IMG/VR virus record: IMGVR_UViG_3300046642_000653
Location: 1-36,842 of that record
Reading direction: 5' to 3' (one strand)
Source of the DNA: a virus
Length of the DNA stretch: 36,842 nucleotides
The position numbers and the translations under genes are program-made. Positions 12,752-19,695 of this stretch are shown here, in pieces (positions within the stretch are counted from its first letter, which is position 1; each line of letters starts with the position of its first letter). Under the pieces are notes generated by a model. That model did no database searches and was not told the DNA's origin. It was given only the letters and a program-made list of their open reading frames with translations.

Positions 12752-13024
12752 ATGCCCGCTCTTCGATTGGTCGATGGTTCACATCCGGGTCCGACCGACA
12801 TCCCCGACGCAGCGACAATCGCGGTGGCGATCGTCATCGCCGATATCGTGCACGAGCTGCGCCGGGCCGCGATCAAGCCGATCTGGCGCAACCATTACGG
12901 GATGACCGCAGCAGCCCATGCCGGCGCCGTGGCCTTTGGCTGGCTGGCACCGGACCGGACTCCGAACCTCCTCGCGCTGACGGATGCCGGCCGGGCTGCG
13001 CTTGCCGCTTCCGGGAGAAGCTGA
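12752..13024 (+). CDS. Hypothetical protein
   Basis: This 90-residue protein begins MPALRLVDGSHPGPTDIPDA. It has a helical middle (AIVIADIVHELRRAAIKPIW) and a C-terminal LLALTDAGRAALAASGRS, which looks like the wing end of a small winged-helix domain. AAAGGAG precedes the ATG. The family is not recognised. Confidence 0.55.
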   Translation: MPALRLVDGSHPGPTDIPDAATIAVAIVIADIVHELRRAAIKPIWRNHYGMTAAAHAGAVAFGWLAPDRTPNLLALTDAGRAALAASGRS

Positions 13025-13025
13025 G

Positions 13026-14137
<1,112 letters not shown>

Positions 14138-14141
<4 letters not shown>

Positions 14142-14377
14142 GCGACCAGGTTCAGATAATTCGCGCTGATGCCCGGCTGGCAAAGCTCGCCAATGCCATA
14201 TCCTACGCGATCCATGAGGCGATGACCGAGGGGATCGAGGCTGATGCTGCGGCCAGCGTCGCGGTAGGGGTCGCGGCCGACTACTGGCTCGATCAAGGCT
14301 ATTCCCGGTCGGTCACAGACCTTGCGGGCATTCTGACAGCGAAGGCCAATCAACGCGCGGGCGGCGGTCGTGCCTGA
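14138..14377 (+). CDS. Hypothetical helical protein
   Basis: This 79-residue protein reads MSDQVQIIRADARLAKLANA, then a helix-rich AMTEGIEADAAASVAVGVAA and DYWLDQGYSRSVTDLAGIL. It is coupled to the DUF5131 gene by an ATGA overlap, so the two may act together. No family is recognised. Confidence 0.55.
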
Positions 14378-14407
14378 TCATCCTCTCGCCTATACGGCAG
14401 GCGGGCT

Positions 14408-14878
14408 ATGAAAGCGCTGACGATCTGGCAGCCCTGGGCATCGCTGATCATCGCGGGCGCCAAGCCGGTCGAGTGGCGCGGCTGGGCATGCCCACGCTGG
14501 ATCGTCGGTCAGCGGATCGCGATCCATGCCGGCACCCGAGCGGCCAAGCCGGCGGAGATCGCCGACATCATCGAGCGAATCGATGATGACGAAACATCGC
14601 TGATCTCTGAAATCGCTCGGCCGCTCTTGACCGCAGTTCATACACGTTCCTGGCCGCTGTCATCGGTTCTGGGGACAGCGATCATCGGCAGACCCATTCC
14701 TGTCATCGAATGGCTGAGAGAGCACGCGCCCGATTTTCTCGATAGCGACCGCATTGATCACTCGAAATTCGCTTGGCCGTTGACCGGTATCGAACGATTT
14801 GAGCCGGTCATTCCAGCGCGAGGCGCCCAAGGCTTCTGGGATTGGTCCTATACGGTAGACAGGGCAGCCGATGGCTGA
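14408..14878 (+). CDS. ASCH-domain protein
   Basis: This 156-residue protein begins MKALTIWQPWASLIIAGAKP followed by VEWRGW, the signature of ASCH domains (a PUA-like beta barrel that binds RNA or modified bases). VGQRIAIHAG and LGTAIIGRPIPVIEW follow in the expected order, and the protein ends with GAQGFWDWSYTV. Phage ASCH proteins are often found beside Gp37/Gp68 proteins, as here. A role in recognising modified nucleic acid or regulating translation is possible; some ASCH proteins are RNases or amidohydrolases. Confidence 0.85.
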   Translation: MKALTIWQPWASLIIAGAKPVEWRGWACPRWIVGQRIAIHAGTRAAKPAEIADIIERIDDDETSLISEIARPLLTAVHTRSWPLSSVLGTAIIGRPIPVIEWLREHAPDFLDSDRIDHSKFAWPLTGIERFEPVIPARGAQGFWDWSYTVDRAADG

Positions 14879-15140
14879 GCGCGCCCGCCCCTACAGCGTC
14901 GATAGCGCAGCCGAGCATCTTGGCTGTTCCCCGTCGCATATTCGCAACCTATGCTCCCGCGGGGAGTTGCGGCACTTTCGGATCGGTCGGCTGATCAGGA
15001 TCCCGGCTGCCGCCTTGGAGGAACTGGAATGCGGCTCGTGCGATACCGCGGCGCCTTCTACGCCTATTGGCGCGACAAGGGAAAGCCGCGACGCACAGCC
15101 CTTCGTACCAAAGATCGTCAGGCCGCCGAGCGCGCGCTGA
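14871..15140 (+). CDS. Excisionase / MerR-like helix-turn-helix protein
   Basis: This 89-residue protein has an excisionase-type HTH in the first 50 residues: YSVDSAAEHLGCSPSHIRNL, CSRGELRHFRIGRLIRIPAA, LEELECGS. The binding-domain pattern S..EAA..LGVS...VRRLIR.GEL.....GR..RI is standard for Xis/AlpA proteins that direct excision by tyrosine integrases. It overlaps the upstream ASCH gene by 8 bases and the integrase start by 112 bases, so its C-terminal third shares DNA with integrase in another frame. Confidence 0.8.
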   Translation: MAERARPYSVDSAAEHLGCSPSHIRNLCSRGELRHFRIGRLIRIPAAALEELECGSCDTAAPSTPIGATRESRDAQPFVPKIVRPPSAR

Positions 15141-15985
15141 TCGACCTTGAAGCGTCCCTGGCTGGAACCGCCTCGACGGCCGGCGACATCATGGCCCTCT
15201 ACCTCGCAGACAAAGCCGCGAGCCGCCCAGCCGGCGCCGAGCGCGCTCGCTACGCCTGGATGCGCCTGGCGCCCGTCTTTGGTCACCTGCGCCCCGATCA
15301 GATCGGCCGTCCTCTGTGCCGCGCCTATGCCCAGCAACGCCGGCGATCCGGGATCAGCGACGGCACGATCATCAAGGAGCTGGCGAGCCTCCGAGCGGCC
15401 CTGCGCTGGCACGACAAGCTGACGCCGGCAATCGTCGAGATGCCCGCGACGCCCGCCCCTCGAAGCCGCCACCTGACGCGCGAGGAATATCGCAAGCTGC
15501 GCGATGCGGCCCGGCGGACTCCGCATCTCTACCTCTTCATCGTCCTGGCCTATTCGACGGCCGGCCGCGCGTCGGCAATTCTCGAATTGACCTGGGATCG
15601 GATCGATTTCGAGACTGGCCAGATCAAGCTCGGCGCCGGCGAGCGGCGCAGCAAGGGCCGCGCGACGGTGCCGATGACCGAAGGCGCGCACGCGGCCCTT
15701 GAGGAAGCCCAGGAAGCGGCCCTTACCGATCGCGTCATCGAATATGCGGGAAGAGGGGTGCGTAGCGTCAAGCACGCCTTCGCACGGACGGCTGAGCGCG
15801 CCGGCCTGCCCTGGTGCACGCCGCACGTTCTGCGCCACACCGCCGCCGTGCATATGGCCGAATCGAGCGTGCCGATCGCCGAGATCGCGCAATATCTCGG
15901 CCATTCAAGCGAGATGGTGACCTTCCGGGTCTATGCCCGGTTCAGCCCGGACTATCTGCGGCGGGCGGCATCGGCGCTCGAATAA
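15029..15985 (+). CDS. int: Tyrosine recombinase, phage integrase
   Basis: The protein is 318 residues from the ATG at 15029, preceded by GGAGGAACTGGA; earlier in-frame starts lie inside the excisionase gene. An N-terminal arm-binding-like part (FYAYWRDKGKPRRTALRTKD) is followed by a core-binding helical domain (about 50-130) and a catalytic domain. The catalytic domain has Arg in STAGRASAILEL (about 179), Lys in RRSKGRATVPM, HVLRHT (about 267-272), LGHSS (about 291) and the nucleophilic Tyr in FRVYARF (about 301). It would recombine the attP about 120 bases downstream with the host tRNA-Val gene. Confidence 0.95.
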   Translation: MRLVRYRGAFYAYWRDKGKPRRTALRTKDRQAAERALIDLEASLAGTASTAGDIMALYLADKAASRPAGAERARYAWMRLAPVFGHLRPDQIGRPLCRAYAQQRRRSGISDGTIIKELASLRAALRWHDKLTPAIVEMPATPAPRSRHLTREEYRKLRDAARRTPHLYLFIVLAYSTAGRASAILELTWDRIDFETGQIKLGAGERRSKGRATVPMTEGAHAALEEAQEAALTDRVIEYAGRGVRSVKHAFARTAERAGLPWCTPHVLRHTAAVHMAESSVPIAEIAQYLGHSSEMVTFRVYARFSPDYLRRAASALE

Positions 15986-16102
15986 ACAGTGCTGGTGTTC
16001 AGACTGAACACGGCTACCTCAAATCGGTGCGCTCGACCACGTTTGATGCTCGACGAACTGCGCGGATTTGCTTAGTTTGCCCTGGGTGAGCGGCTCGGGA
16101 TC

Positions 16103-16150
16103 GCCTTCACACGGCAGGGGTCGGAGGTTCAAAACCTCCCGCGCCCACCA
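16103..16150 (+). other. attP: 3' half of a tRNA-Val(CAC)-like gene
   Basis: The segment contains an anticodon loop TTCACAC, a T-arm GGAGG-TTCAAAA-CCTCC (16123-16139), an acceptor 3' strand CGCGCCC (16140-16146), a discriminator A and CCA. Upstream, only CTGCGCG gives partial acceptor pairing and no proper D-arm or anticodon 5' arm forms, so this is not a complete tRNA. Phages that integrate into tRNA genes carry exactly this 3' part so that the target is restored. It lies directly after the integrase gene. Confidence 0.8.
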
Positions 16151-16230
16151 TAAAAATCAACGTCTTACAGACTGGGATTCTTAGCTTAACGACAGGCTCC
16201 GCTTGAACCTATGGGCACGGGGGGCATGAA

Positions 16231-16265
16231 AAAGGCCGGCACGGGATTGCTCCCGGCCGGCCTTT
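16231..16265. terminator. Bidirectional-looking terminator hairpin 1
   Basis: AAAGGCCGGC (16231-16240) pairs perfectly with 16256-16265, with an inner CGGG/CCCG pairing and an ATTGCT loop. Five A residues (16229-16233) give a T-run for leftward transcripts, and three T residues follow on the right. It lies after attP, between convergent operons. The rest of 16151-16407 holds only this hairpin, a second near-identical one, and no gene. Confidence 0.8.
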
Positions 16266-16355
16266 GGGATCAATGCGGATCGCCGCTAGGCTACTTCGCC
16301 GCGCTACATCGTGATCTCCATCGCGGGATCGTCCCATCATCGGGTAGTTTACACC

Positions 16356-16398
16356 GCCGAAGGCCGGCGCGAGATTGCTCCCGGCCGGCCTTTTCGGC
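16356..16398. terminator. Terminator hairpin 2 (near-copy of hairpin 1)
   Basis: GCCGAAGGCCGGC (16356-16368) pairs with 16384-16398, with a two-base bulge in TTTT. The central 34 bases match hairpin 1 except for two positions. It begins 10 bases after the last lysis-operon gene (16408) in the leftward direction and probably ends late transcription. Confidence 0.8.
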
Positions 16399-16407
16399 GC
16401 CCGCCTC

Positions 16408-16620
16408 TTATCGGCGGAACAGGTCCGCAAACTCCTCCGGATCGCTCAACTCGATTTCAAGTTCAGCTTCGGCCGAGGCATCCGGGTTGACAAGGATGGG
16501 CCGATGCCGCGGCGCGGGTGCTGGAAGCGGGGTCCGAGCGGGCCACGGCAGCCGCAGCACGACGAGCGCGGCGTAGACGAAGGCCAGCACGAGCGGCAGG
16601 AGGAACAGCGCGATCCGCAC
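16408..16620 (-). CDS. Small membrane protein at the end of the late operon
   Basis: This 70-residue protein starts at GTG (16620), right after the upstream TGA, with GGGAG four bases before. An N-terminal membrane helix (IALFLLPLVLAFVYAALVVL) is followed by a Pro-rich linker and an acidic tail (AEAELEIELSDPEEF). Such an N-anchored protein in a lysis cluster could be a lysis accessory. No family is recognised. Confidence 0.6.
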   Translation of the reverse strand: MRIALFLLPLVLAFVYAALVVLRLPWPARTPLPAPAPRHRPILVNPDASAEAELEIELSDPEEFADLFRR

Positions 16621-16824
16621 TCAACTCCCGCCATTCGGTCCCTGGCACCCGGTCAGCGCACAGACCCACCACGGTCCCCAGCATGTGCCAAGCCTCCCGG
16701 TAGGGCAGAGCCAGCGCTTCTTCGTGGGGGCGGCTGGTCGATCGGCGATCCGCTCGAGTAGCTGGTTGGCGCGCTTCTGCTCGGTCACCAGCCCCTCGAG
16801 GAGGGCGGCATCATCGCTCGCCAT
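16621..16824 (-). CDS. Small hypothetical protein with a coiled N-terminus
   Basis: This 67-residue protein reads MASDDAALLEGLVTEQKRAN, then QLLERIADRPAAPTKK, a short coiled-coil-like helix. The Cys/Trp-rich end includes WLCPTGRLGTCWGPWWVCAL and a further Cys. The cysteines may form disulphides if exported. It lies 12 bases from the upstream lipoprotein gene. Confidence 0.55.
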   Translation of the reverse strand: MASDDAALLEGLVTEQKRANQLLERIADRPAAPTKKRWLCPTGRLGTCWGPWWVCALTGCQGPNGGS

Positions 16825-16836
16825 CCGAGAGCAGAC

Positions 16837-17211
16837 CTATTTCGCCGAAGCGGCAAGAGCCGCGCCGATCATCTGCTGCGTCACCCCAGCGAGCCATGAT
16901 GCCTGCTGGCCGGGCGTCGTGGTGTCTCCGATCGGCGGCCCTGCGGCGCAGAATGCATCGCCGAACCCTTTGACCGCGGAGACGGCCAGGCCGGCAGCGG
17001 GGACCCCACCCATCGCCGTGTTGGCCGCCGCAACCCCGACGCCGATGCCGATCTGCACGAGAGGCGAGGCTTCGGCCTGATGGAACACCGCGCAGCCCTG
17101 GGCGATCTCGGGGGCGGCCTTGGCCTCGAAGGCGGTCATCTGGGCACAGCTGGCCAGGATGCTGCCGATCGCGAGAATAGCGCCGGCGAATACCGGCTTC
17201 TTGGTACACAT
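16837..17211 (-). CDS. Predicted lipoprotein of the lysis cluster
   Basis: This 124-residue protein has a lipoprotein signal: MCTKKPVFAGAILAIGSILA followed by SC, so Cys22 would be lipidated. The mature part reads EAKAAPEIAQGCAVFHQAEA and contains glycine/alanine-rich hydrophobic stretches (IGIGVGVAAANTAMGG). It may act at the outer membrane in lysis. A small CCTGAAAGG hairpin covers its ribosome site (17219-17229). Confidence 0.65.
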   Translation of the reverse strand: MCTKKPVFAGAILAIGSILASCAQMTAFEAKAAPEIAQGCAVFHQAEASPLVQIGIGVGVAAANTAMGGVPAAGLAVSAVKGFGDAFCAAGPPIGDTTTPGQQASWLAGVTQQMIGAALAASAK

Positions 17212-17256
17212 CGGATCGTCCTTTCAGGAAATGCCGGCGACTCGCCGCCAGCGGCG

Positions 17257-17376
17257 TCAGAAGCCGAAGGGCGAGGGCACCATAATCAGCGTGCAGGTCG
17301 CGAGAAACGCGCAGCCGATGATGATCCCCCCGATGACCAGGCGGCCGAGCGGGGTGAGGCGTCTCGTTGGGGTCAT
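17257..17376 (-). CDS. 39-residue membrane protein
   Basis: The sequence is MTPTRRLTPLGRLVIGGIII, then GCAFLATCTLIMVPSPFGF: a basic N-terminus and a single hydrophobic helix. It starts within the stop of the holin-like gene (ATGA at 17373-17376), so it is translationally coupled and could be a holin partner or antiholin. Confidence 0.6.
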   Translation of the reverse strand: MTPTRRLTPLGRLVIGGIIIGCAFLATCTLIMVPSPFGF

Positions 17377-17789
17377 GCGGTGGTCGCAGGGGTGACGGTG
17401 ACGCTGACCGGTGGCGGGATCGAGGGCGGCGGCGGGGCAACGTCGACCGTGTGGGACCCTACAGGCAATGCCTGGACCGCGGCGACCTGCACCGCATCCT
17501 TCGGCGCCGGCACCGAGACGACGCTCGCGCCCGCCGGGATATTCTGCGCTGCTGGCGTTGATAGCGGCCCCGTGAGGCTCACCGGCCCCGTCGGGAACCA
17601 CAGCCGCAACATGATCGTCGCCAGCATGTCGAGGCCGCCGATCAGCTGCTCCTGCACCCCGGGCGCATCGATGACGTGGACTCCGGAAGCGCTGAGGACC
17701 AACGCAGCCAGAGATACGATCTGCGCCCAGAAGATCTTGCTGGTGAAGAGCGATGAGACAAAGGTCAGCTGTGCGGGCGCGGGATTCAT
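17373..17789 (-). CDS. Holin-like membrane protein
   Basis: The N-terminal 65 residues of this 138-residue protein match small phage holins: SLFTSKIFWAQIVSLAALVL, then SASGVHVIDAPGV, and a second hydrophobic helix LIGGLDMLATIMLRLWF. The C-terminal half is a Pro/Val/Thr/Ala-rich tail (SIPPPVSVTVTPATTA). Holins open the inner membrane so endolysin can reach peptidoglycan. A CCTGAAAAGG mini-hairpin (17799-17808) precedes the ATG. The long tail is unusual for the family. Confidence 0.7.
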   Translation of the reverse strand: MNPAPAQLTFVSSLFTSKIFWAQIVSLAALVLSASGVHVIDAPGVQEQLIGGLDMLATIMLRLWFPTGPVSLTGPLSTPAAQNIPAGASVVSVPAPKDAVQVAAVQALPVGSHTVDVAPPPPSIPPPVSVTVTPATTA

Positions 17790-17893
17790 CGTCGGGTTCC
17801 TTTTCAGGCACAGCGCCGCCTTCAGCGCTGGCCGGTGGATAGAGGGAACGGGTGTGTCGGCTAGGTCAGGGAGGGGCGGCGGTTTAGGTGCGC

Positions 17894-18085
17894 CTACGGG
17901 CTACCCTGGGGCCAATCGGGCAAATATCCGGACGGCACTTTACCCCGCGCCCGCATCTCAGCCCTGACGATCGCCCCGTTCCGCATCTCCACCCGCATCG
18001 TCTCGCTTATCCCTATGAGGTAGGCCTCGGCAACAGGAGCGCAGGCGGAGAGGAGCACGAGGAACACGAGGGTGAGAGGCCTCAC
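17894..18085 (-). CDS. Small lipoprotein (possible second outer spanin)
   Basis: The sequence is MRPLTLVFLVLLSACAPVAE, then AYLIGISETMRVEMRNG. The lipobox LSAC predicts lipidation of Cys15, leaving about 49 mature residues. Translation starts at GTG overlapping the endolysin stop as GTGA. Short lipoproteins directly behind endolysin genes often take part in outer-membrane disruption. The segment 17790-17893 has no gene. Confidence 0.6.
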   Translation of the reverse strand: MRPLTLVFLVLLSACAPVAEAYLIGISETMRVEMRNGAIVRAEMRARGKVPSGYLPDWPQGSP

Positions 18086-18837
18086 GCCAGCGCTTCCCAG
18101 GTACGCCGGCCGACAATGCCGTCGGCTGATAGATCGTGGGCGACCTGGAAATTTCTGACGGCCGTATTGGTCAGCGGCCCGAATTCGCCATCGGCCTCGA
18201 TCCCCAGGCGGCGCTGTAGATCCTCCACATCCCGGCCGGTCATCATCGGCGAAGTGAGCTTTAGGATCCGGCGATCCGTCACCAAGGGCGGAGCAGTCAG
18301 TTTCGGCGGGAGGGTGCCAGGAACGGGCGGCGTCACTCCGGCGCCGGCCATCGCCCGACGCGCATATTTCAGCCTGCCATCAAATCCCGGCAGGAACGTC
18401 GACGTCGTGCCGGCTGGCCGCTCGTAAGTCTGGCCGACCGAGAACACCGCGTCTGCGTCGTTCGAGGTGTTCGAGACTGCGGTGATCGTGTGGTGGTAAA
18501 AGCCGCGCAGCTCGACGCACAGGTAGCCATAATTGGCCTCATCCGAGGAAGGGACCAGCCCCTGCGATTGGCACCACGCCTCGAACTCGCGGCGCCTCGG
18601 CCCGGTCCATTGCGCCCAGCCATAGCCGCCGCGTTCAAAACTGCCGACGCCAACCTCCTGGAGCTCCTTGAAGCCGCCCGATTCAAAGCCGAGATTGCCG
18701 ACAATGCCTGCCGCCTGGAACGGCTGGAGATTGAAGTCACCCGCGAGCCGCTTTACCAGCCATCCCCCGCGCTCCTCGAAGGAATGCGAGGCGTCGGGCA
18801 TGTCAAAGGGCGCAGCAGCAGCGCTACGGTCGCTCAT
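18082..18837 (-). CDS. Endolysin: tail-lysozyme-type domain plus PG-binding domain
   Basis: This 251-residue protein has two domains. The catalytic part (about 15-145) shows LQPFQAAGIVGNLGFESGGF with the likely catalytic Glu in ESGG, then GYGWAQWTGPRRREFEAWC, the Phage_lysozyme2 pattern. The C-terminal 60 residues form a PG_binding_1 domain (VEDLQRRLGIEADGEFGPLT, then FQVAHDLSADGIVGRRTWEA). It lacks a signal peptide, so a holin is needed. A CCTGAAAAAGG mini-hairpin (18846-18856) lies over its ribosome site. Confidence 0.9.
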   Translation of the reverse strand: MSDRSAAAAPFDMPDASHSFEERGGWLVKRLAGDFNLQPFQAAGIVGNLGFESGGFKELQEVGVGSFERGGYGWAQWTGPRRREFEAWCQSQGLVPSSDEANYGYLCVELRGFYHHTITAVSNTSNDADAVFSVGQTYERPAGTTSTFLPGFDGRLKYARRAMAGAGVTPPVPGTLPPKLTAPPLVTDRRILKLTSPMMTGRDVEDLQRRLGIEADGEFGPLTNTAVRNFQVAHDLSADGIVGRRTWEALA

Positions 18838-18862
18838 CGGGTTTGCCTTTTTCAGGGTTGGT

Positions 18863-19072
18863 TCAGATCGAATCGGCGATAAAGCCCGGCGGCTTTTCCT
18901 CGATCGCCTTCAGGTTGCTCGGGGCCTTGCCGCCTCCGCCGCACTTCGTGCAGACATCGAGCCGGCGGAAATCGGAGAGATCAAGATCGCCATTCGCCAT
19001 GCGGCGGCGGTCATGCGGGACCGTGCCCTGGCCGTGGCAGACGGGGCAGGGGTCTTTATGGGGCTCGGTCAT
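18863..19072 (-). CDS. DnaJ-type zinc-finger small protein
   Basis: This 69-residue protein has two CxxCxGxG-like motifs, CPVCHGQGTV (residues 9-18) and CTKCGGGGKA (about 41-50), as in the DnaJ central zinc domain. No J-domain is present. Such mini zinc proteins occur in phage lysis or tail regions; the role is unknown. It overlaps the neighbouring lipoprotein gene by ATGA. Confidence 0.75.
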   Translation of the reverse strand: MTEPHKDPCPVCHGQGTVPHDRRRMANGDLDLSDFRRLDVCTKCGGGGKAPSNLKAIEEKPPGFIADSI

Positions 19073-19296
19073 TGCCCCTTTGTCTCGGTCTCGCGCTGGA
19101 CGTTACGGATCTTATCCCGCATCGCGCGGATGTCCTTCTGGATCTCCGGTAGCCTGGCATCGGGTTGCCTCCCCCGCGCCGTCGGCGGCCGAGCGGGCAT
19201 GTAGCGCTCAACGGCCGACGGGCTGTCAGCTGGCATTGGGCTCGCACATGAGGTGGCCAGCGCCAACGCAAGACAGCAGGGGATCAACATCTTCAT
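19069..19296 (-). CDS. Predicted outer spanin (Rz1-like lipoprotein)
   Basis: The 75-residue protein begins MKMLIPCCLALALATSCASP. The lipobox ATSC would be cleaved before Cys17. The mature part is proline-rich at first (MPARPPTARGRQPDARLP) and then helical (KDIRAMRDKIRNVQRETE), as expected of outer spanins. It overlaps the membrane-anchored coiled-coil gene upstream by ATGA, the usual Rz/Rz1-type pairing. Confidence 0.65.
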   Translation of the reverse strand: MKMLIPCCLALALATSCASPMPADSPSAVERYMPARPPTARGRQPDARLPEIQKDIRAMRDKIRNVQRETETKGQ

Positions 19297-19574
19297 TTCT
19301 TTCGCGTCCGCAGGATGTCCTCAAGTTGCGTGTCGATCCGGGTAAGTTGCTTGGTCATCTCGGTGAGCTGGCCGTTGACGATCGTCTGGACTCGGGATTG
19401 CTCGATCATGTCGCGATCGTGCCGACCGACTCTCACCCCAATCGTCGCGACCTCGCTGTTGACGCGCTCTCCCCAGACCAACAGGGGGACGCCGATAATC
19501 GCGAAAATGCCAAACATCTGGATCGAATGTCCGAGCCAGTCTCGCGGAACCGCGCGTCTCAAGGGGCTGTCCAT
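19293..19574 (-). CDS. Predicted inner spanin (Rz-like)
   Basis: The protein is 93 residues from the ATG at 19574, preceded by AAGGTGAGG; an in-frame GTG lies at 19583. A membrane helix (IQMFGIFAIIGVPLLVWG, about 20-37) is followed by a coiled-coil periplasmic region (TIVNGQLTEMTKQLTRIDTQ). Together with the following lipoprotein it fits an i-spanin/o-spanin pair that fuses inner and outer membranes at lysis. The segment 19575-19695 has no gene. Confidence 0.6.
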   Translation of the reverse strand: MDSPLRRAVPRDWLGHSIQMFGIFAIIGVPLLVWGERVNSEVATIGVRVGRHDRDMIEQSRVQTIVNGQLTEMTKQLTRIDTQLEDILRTRKK

Positions 19575-19695
19575 GCGCCTCACCTTATTGGTGCAATCGG
19601 CGGCCTCAGCATATCGCTGTCATCGTCCCGCCTGCGATCCACAGTTCAGGGGTCGTGCAAGCAAGCTCCACGTTGGCCCGCGGTCTTGCGGAAGG

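Noticed and set aside
16060-16150. A complete tRNA-Val gene
   Set aside because: The 3' half is good but the 5' half gives only five acceptor pairs and no proper D-arm or anticodon 5' strand, so it is an attachment site fragment.
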